From Snodgrassella sp945267035 (GTDB lineage Bacteria; Pseudomonadota; Gammaproteobacteria; Burkholderiales; Neisseriaceae): DNA of 64,000 bases. Position numbers and translations under genes: made by a program. Numbering within the stretch: position 1 is the stretch's first letter; each line of letters opens with the position of its first letter. The notes under the pieces are model-generated. The model was not told where the DNA came from. It was given only the letters and a program-made list of their open reading frames with translations, and made no database searches. The stretch lies in NCBI RefSeq assembly GCF_026535915.1, contig NZ_JAFNPF010000001.1, positions 434,001-498,000 on the forward strand. The letters run 5' to 3'. Shown piece by piece: positions 56,000-64,000 of this stretch.

Positions 56000-56998
56000 T
56001 TAATCTGAATGCTTAGATAGAGCTGGCAATTTTTGTAAAAAATTTTTAAGTTCATCTGGTAGTGGTGCACAAAGTTGTAAGATCTCTCCAGTTATTGGGT
56101 GATGAATAGTCAATTCCGATGCATGCAAAAACATCCTTTTTAACCCTATTTTTTGTAATCGTTTATTGATTTGATAATCCCCGTATCGCTCATCACCCGC
56201 TATAGGACATTGTTGAGATTGCATATGTACGCGAATCTGATGAGTGCGCCCAGTTTTTAATGTCACTTCTAATAATGTTAAAGCCGAGATGCCGCTTTGA
56301 TGTAATAAAGTTCCAGCATAAGATTGTTGTACTTTAAACAAAGTATGTGCTTTTTGTCCTTGTTGATCTTTAGCGGCAACGCGGACCATTTTTTCTCCTT
56401 GAGCACCGGTGTATTTAATTAAGGGTAATTTGATCTGACGAACCTTTTCATTCCAATTACCGAGAGCCAAAGCCAAATAAACCTTATGTGGGTGGTTCAT
56501 ACGGATGGACTCATGTAGCTTAACCAAAGCACTGCGTTTTTTGGCAATCATTAATAAACCGCTGGTATCTTTATCCAATCGATGTACCAGTTCCAGATAA
56601 CGCGCCTGTGGACGAGAACGGCGAAGCTGCTCAATCACGCCATAACTCACGCCACTGCCGCCATGTACAGCAATACCAGTAGGTTTATTAATCACTAAGA
56701 GCACATCATCTTCGTAAACTACCTCAAATTCTTTATTGGAAATATCTTGGTTGGAAAAAGAGGGGTTTTTAGTAGAAACCCGAATAGGTGGTAAGCGAAT
56801 CTCATCATCAGCTGCTATGCGATCAGTACCTTTGCAGCGCTTTTTATTTAGACGTACCTCACCACTGCGGATAATCCGCTGGATATGACTTTTAGGTACA
56901 CCTTTTAATTCTCGTATCAAAAAATTATCCAAACGCTGGCCAGCATTTTCTGAGCTGACACATAAAAATTGCACTGAATCTTTGCTTAAAACTGTCAT
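56000..56998 (-). CDS. rluC: 23S rRNA pseudouridine synthase, RluC-type
   Basis: A 332-residue RluA-family enzyme. An N-terminal S4 domain (RLDNFLIRELKGVPKSHIQR) is followed by the catalytic core with the Asp of VHRLDKDTSGLL near residue 142 and KTGRTHQIRVHM near 248. RluC makes pseudouridines at 955, 2504 and 2580 of 23S rRNA in E. coli; RluD is the alternative but position next to rne (as rne-rluC in E. coli, here divergent) favours RluC. Full length. Confidence 0.92.
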   Translation of the reverse strand: MTVLSKDSVQFLCVSSENAGQRLDNFLIRELKGVPKSHIQRIIRSGEVRLNKKRCKGTDRIAADDEIRLPPIRVSTKNPSFSNQDISNKEFEVVYEDDVLLVINKPTGIAVHGGSGVSYGVIEQLRRSRPQARYLELVHRLDKDTSGLLMIAKKRSALVKLHESIRMNHPHKVYLALALGNWNEKVRQIKLPLIKYTGAQGEKMVRVAAKDQQGQKAHTLFKVQQSYAGTLLHQSGISALTLLEVTLKTGRTHQIRVHMQSQQCPIAGDERYGDYQINKRLQKIGLKRMFLHASELTIHHPITGEILQLCAPLPDELKNFLQKLPALSKHSD

Positions 56999-57520
56999 CT
57001 TGCTTATAATCCGTAAGCTTTTATAAATTAATAGAAGTCATCAGTTATTATAGCCGAACTCATAGTGGCAATTGGTACTGAACAGAAAAAGGCGCATTTT
57101 GCCTATTGTCGTGAAATGCTAGTATTTTGCGACAAAAAAATGAAATGTTAACGAATTTACTGGAAAAACGCACTGTTGCAGGCGTATTTCCCCAAGTTGT
57201 TGACCAGCCGTCAACAATAAGGGTTAGTAATTAAGTTTGACTCCATCGGGTGGCAAGCCTCGGTTTAAGACGTGAGAAGGAATGACAAAACCTGATTGCG
57301 CAGCTGCAAAAGTGCCCAAGCACCTGACAAAATAACAGAAGAATGGCTATCTTATATAAGCGCTGCAGTGTAGATGCTGCTCAGTTGCGCCGTTCGTGCT
57401 GAATATGTATTAAGCACGTCGACATGTTCTTTATTACCTTCTTTATGATGAAAGCCTGTTTGTTTTGCCATCAGTAATAAATGAAGGCAAGGCTTAGGGT
57501 GTCAAATACTAATTACAACG
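56999..57520 (+). other. Divergent region and presumed long rne leader
   Basis: About 520 bp between divergent rluC and rne, with visibly higher GC than other gaps. A hairpin TTGTTGAC/GTCAACAA lies at about 57197-57218. RNase E mRNAs usually have long structured leaders used for autoregulation, which fits. No coding frame is convincing. Confidence 0.5.
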
Positions 57521-57543
57521 CCTCGTCAGTGTAGATAACGAGG
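57521..57543 (+). promoter_or_regulatory. Hairpin masking the rne ribosome binding site
   Basis: CCTCGT (57521-57526) pairs with ACGAGG (57538-57543). The right arm contains GAGG, the Shine-Dalgarno sequence 5 nt before the ATG at 57549. Translation would be low unless the stem opens, giving a place for autoregulation. Confidence 0.6.
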
Positions 57544-57548
57544 TTTTC

Positions 57549-60335
57549 ATGAAACGAATGTTATTTAATGCCACGCAGGCAGAAGAGTTGCGGGTGGCAA
57601 TAGTCGATGGACAGAATCTAATAGATCTGGATATCGAAACGCTGGGTAAGGAACAGCGTAAGGGTAATATTTATAAGGGTATTATTACCAGGATCGAACC
57701 TTCACTGGAAGCGTGTTTTGTCGATTATGGTACTGATCGCCATGGATTTTTACCTTTTAAAGAAATATCACGTAGCTATTTTCAAAATTATGAGGGCGGA
57801 AGAGTCCGCATACAGGATGTTTTAACAGAAGGCATTGAAGTTATCGTTCAGGTTGAAAAAGATGAGCGCGGTAACAAAGGTGCAGCCTTAACTACCTTTA
57901 TTAGTCTGGCTGGACGATATCTGGTTTTGATGCCTAACAATCCCCGTGGAGGAGGTGTTTCGCGCCGGATTGAAGGTGAAGATCGGCAAGAACTTAAACA
58001 AGCTATGAGTGAGCTCAATGTTCCAAATGGCATGAGTTTAATTGCGCGGACAGCGGGGATAGGTCGTAGTTGTGAAGAATTGCAGTGGGATTTAAATTAT
58101 TTGGTGCAATTGTGGCGTGCTATTGAACAGGCCGCTGCACATCATAATGAACCCTATTTGCTGTTCATGGAAAGCTCTTTGTTGATTCGTGCAATAAGAG
58201 ATTATTTTCAGCCTGATATTGGTGAAATTTTAATTGATTCACAAGATGTGTATGATCAGATTAGTGAATTCATGTCCTATGTTATGCCGGCATATACTAG
58301 CCGATTGAGACATTATACTGATCACACACCGCTATTTTCTCGTTTTCAAATTGAACAACAGATAGAGTCAGCCTTTTCGCGTGAAGTTTCATTGCCTTCT
58401 GGTGGAGCTATTGTTATTGATCATACTGAAGCTTTAGTTTCTATTGATGTCAATTCAGCCAGAGCAACGCGTGGTGCGGATATTGAAGATACTGCTTTCA
58501 AAACCAATATGGAGGCGGCAGAAGAAGTAGCTCGACAAATGCGTGTGCGGGATCTTGGCGGTTTGGTGGTGATTGACTTCATCGACATGGAGAACAGCAA
58601 GAATCAGCGCGACGTAGAGAATACTTTACGTGATGCCCTGAGAAAAGACCGGGCGAGGGTACAAATGGCCAAATTATCACGCTTTGGTTTAATGGAACTC
58701 TCTCGCCAACGTCTTAAGCCATCATTAGGTGAAAGTAGTCACACCATTTGTCCACGCTGTGCCGGTACTGGGTTTATACGCAGTATTGAATCAACTGCTC
58801 TACATGTATTGCGTATTATCCAAGAAGAGGCGATGAAGGATAATACCGCTGAAGTGCGGGTTCAGGTACCAGTAGATGTGGCAACATTTCTGTTGAATGA
58901 AAAACGGGCAGAATTGTTTGGACTCGAAGAGCGTTTAGATCTGTGTGTATTACTTATTCCAAATATTCATCTGGAAAATCCTCATTATAGTGTTACGCGC
59001 GTACGTACCGATAATGTTGAAGAAAACACCATCCCCAGTTATCACCAAGTAAAAGTGCCGGAGGATACGGGTGAATTGCCTTTTTCCATTGGTCAAAATA
59101 AACCAGTGAAACCTGAAGCAGCAGTGAAAGGTATTCAACATAGTCAACCTGCTCCGGTCATAGCCAAAACATCGGTTAGCAGGAAAGTAACCTCAGATAG
59201 CTGGTGGAAAAAATTATCCAGTTGGTGGCAAAATTTGATTGGGACAGAAAAGTCTTCAGATAATTCAACTGATGTCGACAAAAAATCAGATAAATCTGCA
59301 AAATCAATTGCTGGAAATAAAAGAACGCGTAAACCACAAACTGCTGATAGACGTCAGGGTCAAGTTAATAAACAAGCTAAAAAAACGTCGGCAACTAAGA
59401 AAAATGATGCGGTGGAAACGGCTAGTAAAACTTCAGCGGATAAATATTCGGACAATCGATCCAATGATCGACGTAAACGCAACGAAGAACAAAATAATAT
59501 TGAGTCAGCGGATTTAATTATCCCATTCGACTGTGGTAATCAAACGCAAGGATCTAATGATGTTAAAGATGATGGTCAGAACAAGCGTCGCCGTCGTCAA
59601 CGTTCAACACGTAAATCCGATACTGAACATTTAAATTTGGTTGCCGAAGAAGCATTTGCTGATGTTCAGCATGAAAAACCATTACTGGTTAATTTAGCCG
59701 TGGATGATAACCATGGTAAACGCAATCGAACACGTCATCAAAAAGACAATCGTCGCCAAAATGGTAAAAAAAATCGTCGTTATATTCCTTCGGCTAACAA
59801 AATTACCCGATATTTGGATATTCATGCCATCGTTAATCAGGTGCAACAGGTTACTGAACAAGTTCTAGCGCCACAAGAAACCTTCGGCAAGATGAAAAAT
59901 GATGGCCATTTACCTGCCTCTTCAGCAACCAATGACGAAAAAGAGATCGTACAGCAGGCTGTACTGCAGGTTCAACATATTGTTTCCATGGTGATCAATC
60001 AGCAGGATGATGCACGAATACAGCAGGATAACGCAAGTAATCAAGATAATTCTGTCGAATTGGAAACTGAAGAGCTGAATTCGAATTCATATAGCATATT
60101 AAACACGATTAATGAGTCCCCGATCGATTTGCAACACATCATTGATCTTGGCCCGTTGCAATTGATTGAAACACATACTGTACAGTCAGAAATTCCTAAT
60201 ACAGATACCCTGGAAGAGCATGTTGCGAATGCAACAGCAAAACGCCGTCGTAATGATGTTCAAATTGAATCATCCACAGAAATTTTGGCGACTTCATTCG
60301 TTATGGAGCAGATAGAAACAAAAATAAATGGCTAG
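57549..60335 (+). CDS. rne: Ribonuclease E
   Basis: A 928-residue endonuclease, scaffold of the RNA degradosome. The catalytic half has an S1 domain (residues about 35-125), the 5'-sensor/RNase H region, Mg-binding DVNSARATRG and VIDFIDME, and zinc-link CPRCAGTG. After about residue 510 the protein becomes low-complexity, rich in Lys, Arg, Asn, Asp and Gln, with basic blocks (KRRRRQR, RTRHQKDNRRQ, then KKNRR) suited to RNA binding. The tail differs from E. coli's in sequence. The start MKRMLFNATQAEELR is the family N-terminus. A strong terminator follows. Confidence 0.95.
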   Translation: MKRMLFNATQAEELRVAIVDGQNLIDLDIETLGKEQRKGNIYKGIITRIEPSLEACFVDYGTDRHGFLPFKEISRSYFQNYEGGRVRIQDVLTEGIEVIVQVEKDERGNKGAALTTFISLAGRYLVLMPNNPRGGGVSRRIEGEDRQELKQAMSELNVPNGMSLIARTAGIGRSCEELQWDLNYLVQLWRAIEQAAAHHNEPYLLFMESSLLIRAIRDYFQPDIGEILIDSQDVYDQISEFMSYVMPAYTSRLRHYTDHTPLFSRFQIEQQIESAFSREVSLPSGGAIVIDHTEALVSIDVNSARATRGADIEDTAFKTNMEAAEEVARQMRVRDLGGLVVIDFIDMENSKNQRDVENTLRDALRKDRARVQMAKLSRFGLMELSRQRLKPSLGESSHTICPRCAGTGFIRSIESTALHVLRIIQEEAMKDNTAEVRVQVPVDVATFLLNEKRAELFGLEERLDLCVLLIPNIHLENPHYSVTRVRTDNVEENTIPSYHQVKVPEDTGELPFSIGQNKPVKPEAAVKGIQHSQPAPVIAKTSVSRKVTSDSWWKKLSSWWQNLIGTEKSSDNSTDVDKKSDKSAKSIAGNKRTRKPQTADRRQGQVNKQAKKTSATKKNDAVETASKTSADKYSDNRSNDRRKRNEEQNNIESADLIIPFDCGNQTQGSNDVKDDGQNKRRRRQRSTRKSDTEHLNLVAEEAFADVQHEKPLLVNLAVDDNHGKRNRTRHQKDNRRQNGKKNRRYIPSANKITRYLDIHAIVNQVQQVTEQVLAPQETFGKMKNDGHLPASSATNDEKEIVQQAVLQVQHIVSMVINQQDDARIQQDNASNQDNSVELETEELNSNSYSILNTINESPIDLQHIIDLGPLQLIETHTVQSEIPNTDTLEEHVANATAKRRRNDVQIESSTEILATSFVMEQIETKING

Positions 60336-60368
60336 TGGATTACTGATTTTCTGATTGTAAAATATTTT

Positions 60369-60425
60369 GCCTGAATACAGTCGTACTCTGAGTGTCGAGT
60401 CTGTGTATTCAGGCTTTTAATTTTA
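60369..60425 (+). terminator. Terminator after rne
   Basis: GCCTGAATACA (60369-60379) pairs with TGTATTCAGGC (60404-60414), then TTTTAATTTTATT, 33 bp after the stop. Confidence 0.88.
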
Positions 60426-60864
60426 TTGGTATATGTGATTGAAGAGTGTTTTATCTAATTGAGACGGATTGAATCATCATTAGTGAGATCTTGCCGTTGT
60501 CAAAATTACCCCGAACATTTGATTTAGCGAGATTTGATCTAAAAAATAATTCAACTCTCAGAAGTGAAAACATCTTTGAGTGATTTTTATGTTTTCACAA
60601 CTGAAATAGTCGTCTTACATCTTGCTCATTTTATCTTTAAAAAGCGACCTTAAAAAAGTTATGACCTAAATAACTGGTTAATGTTCTACCCCTAAATTTA
60701 AATTAGATTTTGATGTGATAAATATTTGAACTAACACTGCATAGTTGTATCCGATAGTTAGAATATCAACACTTAGTCTTAAAGATATTAATTAAATTAA
60801 AAAGTAAGTGGATGGATGCTCTTTAATAAATATGCATACGCTAAAATAACCATTATCATTTTAG

Positions 60865-60888
60865 TTGTGTTGAAAATTTGCAACACAA
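60865..60888. promoter_or_regulatory. 8-8-8 palindrome upstream of first porin gene
   Basis: TTGTGTTG (60865-60872) and CAACACAA (60881-60888) are perfect inverted arms with an 8-bp spacer, 262 bp before the porin ATG. No T run follows. A similar 8-8-8 palindrome with different arms lies upstream of the second porin gene. Confidence 0.45.
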
Positions 60889-61022
60889 TAAAAGGTCAAT
60901 TAAAGCGCAATATGGTTATTTATAATCAATTCAAATTATTGATTTATAAGTAATTAATGTGGTAAATTGTACTTTGGATATATTTTCAGCCCCAACAAAG
61001 TGTTGTGTGTTTGCAAATGAAA

Positions 61023-61051
61023 TTGTTTTTTTGCAACTAAAGCATTATATT
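61023..61051 (+). promoter_or_regulatory. Promoter of first porin gene
   Basis: TTGTTT (61023-61028) and TATATT (61046-61051) are 17 bp apart. The second porin gene has TTGCTT and TATATT at the same 17-bp spacing. The leader from about 61058 is about 93 nt and forms two hairpins. Confidence 0.6.
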
Positions 61052-61062
61052 AATAGCCATGA

Positions 61063-61120
61063 AATCGCTAATGCGGCGATTAATGCAAAACTTTAAAAGC
61101 TCATTAGGTTTTTGAAGTTT
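61063..61120 (+). promoter_or_regulatory. Two-hairpin leader of first porin mRNA
   Basis: Hairpin A is AATCGC/GCGATT (61063-61068 with 61076-61081). Hairpin B is AAACTTTAAAA with TTTTGAAGTTT (61088-61098 with 61110-61120), one G-U pair. Both occur in the same order in the second porin leader. Confidence 0.55.
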
Positions 61121-61150
61121 GTTTTTTCGACATAGAAAAGGAATACAGCA

Positions 61151-62245
61151 ATGAAAAAAACCCTGATTGCTTTGGCTTTGACCACTTTGCCGGTTGCCGC
61201 TATGGCTGAGGTTGTTTTGTACGGCCAGATGAAAGCAGGCTATGAAGTAAATTCTTCTAAAGTTACTGGAGCAGACAGAGATCCATACTTGAACGGAATC
61301 GCAGATTACGGTTCTCGTATTGGTGTAAAAGGTTCTGAAGATCTGGGTAATGGTCTGAAAGCTATCTGGCAAGTTGAATCTCGTATTCATTTAGGTAACG
61401 GTAATGGTAGCAGCGACACTTTAGCTAACCGTGACTCTTTCATTGGTTTACAACATGATAGATTTGGTACTGTTCGTGCCGGTCGTATCAGCAATGCGAT
61501 CAATGCCAATATGGATGATGTAGATGCATGGGAATACAATAGCGATGCATTAGGTCTGGGTAAATTTACTCGTACTGATGCACGTTACGTAGGTATTGCC
61601 TATAATTCTCCAAACTGGGCTGGTTTTGATTTCTCTTTATTGTATTCTCCTCGCGATAACGCAAATGGTGGCGATCGTAAAACTGAATATCTTAGAGGAA
61701 TTGGTTCTGGCGATAAATACAGCTTGGGCTTAAACTACAAAAACAGTGGTTTCTATGTTAAATATGGCATGGACTATCTGAAAAACTCTGGTTTGAGAGT
61801 TTATACCGATCACGATGATCTAAAAGATGGCCAAGTACATCGTTTAGAAGGTGGTTATGATGCTAACAACTGGTTTGTTGGTTTAGGCTACCAATTCACT
61901 AAAAACACCACTTCTCATTTCTCTGCATTGAATAATGGTAAACTTTCAGTTGGTGATCACGATGTAGTGTTGGACAACTCTGGTCAAGAAGCTGCTTTGA
62001 CTGTAGGTTATCATTTCGGTAATATTTTCCCGAAATTGTCTTATGCTCACGGCTTTAACGTTAAAATCAACGGTACTAAAGAAAGAAACACCAAATACGA
62101 TCAAGTTGTGTTAGGTGCTGATTACAGCTTCTCTAAACGTACTACTGCTAACGTTCAGGCTGGTTGGTTGCGTGAAGGCTTAGGCGAAAACCAAGGCAAA
62201 GAGAAAACCACTGCATTTGGTGTTGGTCTGAAACACGTATTCTAA
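61151..62245 (+). CDS. PorB-type general porin
   Basis: A 364-residue outer-membrane trimeric porin of the Neisseria/beta-proteobacterial family. A 19-residue signal peptide (ending AAMA-EV) is followed by VVLYGQMKAGYE, DYGSRIGVKGSEDLGNGLKA, ANRDSFIGLQ and RTDARYVGIAYNSP. It ends GVGLKHVF with the terminal Phe. It would form a 16-strand pore for small solutes. The 5' end is almost identical to that of a second porin gene at 63916. AAAAGGAAT lies before the ATG. It has its own terminator. Confidence 0.95.
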   Translation: MKKTLIALALTTLPVAAMAEVVLYGQMKAGYEVNSSKVTGADRDPYLNGIADYGSRIGVKGSEDLGNGLKAIWQVESRIHLGNGNGSSDTLANRDSFIGLQHDRFGTVRAGRISNAINANMDDVDAWEYNSDALGLGKFTRTDARYVGIAYNSPNWAGFDFSLLYSPRDNANGGDRKTEYLRGIGSGDKYSLGLNYKNSGFYVKYGMDYLKNSGLRVYTDHDDLKDGQVHRLEGGYDANNWFVGLGYQFTKNTTSHFSALNNGKLSVGDHDVVLDNSGQEAALTVGYHFGNIFPKLSYAHGFNVKINGTKERNTKYDQVVLGADYSFSKRTTANVQAGWLREGLGENQGKEKTTAFGVGLKHVF

Positions 62246-62283
62246 TTAGTTGTTAATACATACTGATTAGTACTTAAAATTGA

Positions 62284-62335
62284 TCCCCGACTATAGAACA
62301 ATTAAAACTGTTCTTAGTTGGGGATTAGTTTATTA
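62284..62335 (+). terminator. Terminator after first porin gene
   Basis: CCCCGACTATAGAACA pairs with TGTTCTTAGTTGGGG around ATTAAAAC with one mismatch, followed by T-rich sequence, about 40 bp after the stop. Confidence 0.8.
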
Positions 62336-62668
62336 AAAATTCATTTAGTTTTTAGCTAGAGTATCTTCGCAATCGTATAGAAATTAAAAGGTGTTGCTCA
62401 ACTTGTTAGTGGTTGTTTCATTTTAAAATAATACAAGAATAAAATATTTAGTATTATTTAATAAAATAAAAAGGTATTTCTCCGTATGGGGACATTGCTC
62501 TGAAATCAATACTAACCTCTTTAGGTATTAAGCTTTCTGGGTATATTTATTCCATTTCTGGCAAATTTTAAATCTGATAAATCATTTCTATGATCCAGAA
62601 ATTTAAATTTTAAATTTGTATGATCCAAATACATGCTCGATTTAAGCGAATCATGCTAAATCAATTTT

Positions 62669-63154
62669 ATGGATTATTTATCCACTGATGATCATTGGTA
62701 TTCTGAAAAAGGTTTATGTGAAAAAACAAAATTGGGAGATCTTAAGCCTAACTTTAATACCGCAGCATTGACTTCACATATTGATAAAACTTTAAAATGT
62801 CCTTGAAAATGGAAAATACGATTGTAAAAATCAATATTTTATTAAAAATCACCATTGGTGTGATTTTGAAATTGTCAATCTAAAAGGAAATTTAATAATA
62901 GAAGATAAATCAGGTTTTTCGCATAATTATGCTATTCAGATAATATTTGTAGATGTGTTCTTTATTCAATGTCTTTATAAGTGGAAAACAGATACTACAA
63001 AAGATGTATTCTATGTTCCCAATATAGATGAGACAAAAAAAATATTGGTTATGGGGTAGAAGAGGGTTATTTTTTTGTGTGGAATTTTAGCAGAAGATAT
63101 AGAAAGCCCTATATATTAAGTGCTAAAGATAATAGATTTGAAGTGTCGAAATAA
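62669..63154 (+). pseudogene. Frameshifted gene between the porin genes, unrecognised
   Basis: From ATG at 62669 one frame gives MDYLSTDDHWYSEKGLCEK to CP-stop. The coding sense resumes one base over with KYDCKNQYFIKNHHWCDFEI through to KKILVMG-stop. It shifts again to IGYGVEEGYFFVWNFSRRY and ends EVSK at TAA 63152-63154. The three pieces read on from one another, so this was one gene of about 160 residues with two indels. No signal peptide is seen and no family is recognised. AT-rich codon use resembles the accessory genes elsewhere in the window. Confidence 0.6.
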
Positions 63155-63644
63155 ATAAACCCTTTAAAAAAAGACCGGGTAAAAGTTGGCTTTTTAATCT
63201 ATTTATCGTTTAACCAGTTCAATAATTCCCATGCGTTAGTAGGGAGAACTGTAACAGCAGTTTGAAAAGTCTGGCTGAAGAATAACAGAGCGTAATCTAT
63301 TTACATTGCGTTTCCGCTAACAGAACTGTTTGGGGTGATATTGCAGAGTGAGTTAAGCGTAAAACCCAGCCGATGAAAACTTTCAAAAAAAGGGAGTGTT
63401 TTCAAAATAGTGTCATGGGGAATAAATAAACCAGCTTATAGATACTGAATAATAATTCATCATGACGGATTCTTATCTTCCATCGCTAAACGCAAACACT
63501 TCTAATTCATTGCATGCGTAGCCATTTTAGCGAGTAGCTCAATGTTACTTGCCAATATGGATGATTAAAGTGTTGTATTTGAATTTTCTAAATAATATTT
63601 TTCAAACATATAAGAATATATTGCAGATGGTGATTAGTGTGAAC
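63155..63644. other. Non-coding or decayed sequence between porin genes
   Basis: About 490 bp. Several short pieces could be decayed coding sequence (for example MTDSYLPSLNANTSN at about 63462), but no frame is convincing and no insertion-sequence ends were seen. Confidence 0.4.
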
Positions 63645-63668
63645 TTAATGCATGAATGAGTGCATTAA
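63645..63668. promoter_or_regulatory. 8-8-8 palindrome upstream of second porin gene
   Basis: TTAATGCA (63645-63652) and TGCATTAA (63661-63668), 8-bp spacer, 247 bp before the porin ATG. It has the same architecture and position as the palindrome at 60865, but different arms. Confidence 0.4.
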
Positions 63669-63787
63669 AACGCTAATTTAATGGTTATATCGATTGTTTA
63701 AAAAACATTTCTGATATCGATTTATATTTATTTTACTTAATCAGCTATCGGTAGAATTTTCACATGCTTGAAATCACCGCCACTGGT

Positions 63788-63816
63788 TTGCTTTTTTAAT
63801 ATCCGCTCTATATATT
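63788..63816 (+). promoter_or_regulatory. Promoter of second porin gene
   Basis: TTGCTT (63788-63793) and TATATT (63811-63816), 17-bp spacer, predicted start near 63823. It matches the layout of the first porin promoter. Confidence 0.62.
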
Positions 63817-63824
63817 CCGCTCAC

Positions 63825-63883
63825 TCGTCATTTTGACGATAGATGTAAAACTTCAAAAGTGCTTCATTTGGTTTTTGAAGTTT
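63825..63883 (+). promoter_or_regulatory. Two-hairpin leader of second porin mRNA
   Basis: Hairpin A is TCGTCA/TGACGA (63825-63830 with 63834-63839). Hairpin B is AAACTTCAAAA with TTTTGAAGTTT (63848-63858 with 63873-63883), a perfect 11-bp stem. Confidence 0.55.
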
Positions 63884-63915
63884 GTGTTTTTGACATTGAA
63901 ATTAGGAATACAGTA

Positions 63916-64000
63916 ATGAAAAAAACCCTGATTGCTTTAGCTTTAACTACATTACCGGTTGCTGCTATGGCAGAGGTTGTTTTATATGGCCAAATGAAAG
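63916..64000 (+). CDS. PorB-type porin, N-terminal part (partial)
   Basis: Starts at ATG 63916 and runs out of the window. The 28 readable residues have the same signal peptide and mature start (VVLYGQMK) as the porin at 61151, with only synonymous-looking base differences. It is a tandem paralogue of that gene. The promoter and hairpin leader are duplicated as well. Only the first part of the protein can be judged. Confidence 0.93.
   Translation, partial: MKKTLIALALTTLPVAAMAEVVLYGQMK

Noticed and set aside
60845..60866. Fur-box-like sequence (CCATTATCATTTTA) upstream of the first porin gene
   Set aside because: Only about half of the 19-bp consensus fits, and AT-rich DNA gives such matches often; no iron gene is adjacent.

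Overview
The window reads as a chromosomal segment of a low-GC member of the Neisseriaceae. The nearest fit I can suggest is a Snodgrassella-like bee-gut symbiont, but this is inferred from gene content and no search was possible. Family-level evidence is the trpA-accD adjacency, a 447-residue ArgG, an RmpM-like class-4 outer membrane protein lacking a barrel domain, and PorB-type porins in tandem. Most genes are core metabolism or translation. Accessory material is mainly decayed genes and orphan immunity genes; no intact mobile element, CRISPR array, rRNA or prophage was found.

Layout, 1-16 kb: the end of trpB, an MFS transporter, an ACT regulator with its PFL/DUF711 partner, then trpA and accD. 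Next come a DUF488 protein, a lipoprotein DsbC, an exonuclease-tyrA pair, a probable small RNA, an ACT protein, a DUF2461 protein, degenerate sequence, phenolic acid decarboxylase padC divergent from a LysR regulator, and a MipA/OmpV porin-like protein. 16-29 kb: an Lrp-type regulator divergent from dadA and alr (alanine catabolism), dapE-argF-MFS, pheA, a LOG-family gene, metG and dctA. 29-40 kb: a decayed toxin end with a SUKH immunity gene lying against tRNA-Pro, a methyltransferase-maf pair divergent from yceD-rpmF, a phosphoribosyltransferase with plsX and fabH, a glycosyltransferase-like gene, fabD-fabG, then about 1.6 kb of decayed AT-rich DNA.

40-64 kb: cysB-like regulator, rmpM-like gene, tyrS-argG, ychF, tRNA-Met, rng-cysE, an orphan Imm11-type immunity gene, sppA, fused dihydroxyacetone kinase, galU, rluC, rne, and two tandem porin genes. 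The second porin runs off the window, and a frameshifted pseudogene lies between the two.

How the genes work together: several biosynthetic genes form a scattered amino-acid set (trpB, trpA, tyrA, pheA, argF, argG, dapE, cysE with a CysB regulator). plsX-fabH and fabD-fabG with accD supply fatty-acid synthesis. DctA and the D-alanine/L-alanine catabolic genes suggest growth on organic and amino acids. padC with its regulator suggests exposure to plant phenolics such as those in pollen. The most interesting non-coding signals are a roughly 90-nt candidate small RNA with two CUCCU anti-Shine-Dalgarno motifs (9139-9230), a two-hairpin leader shared by both porin genes, and a hairpin that would mask the rne ribosome binding site.
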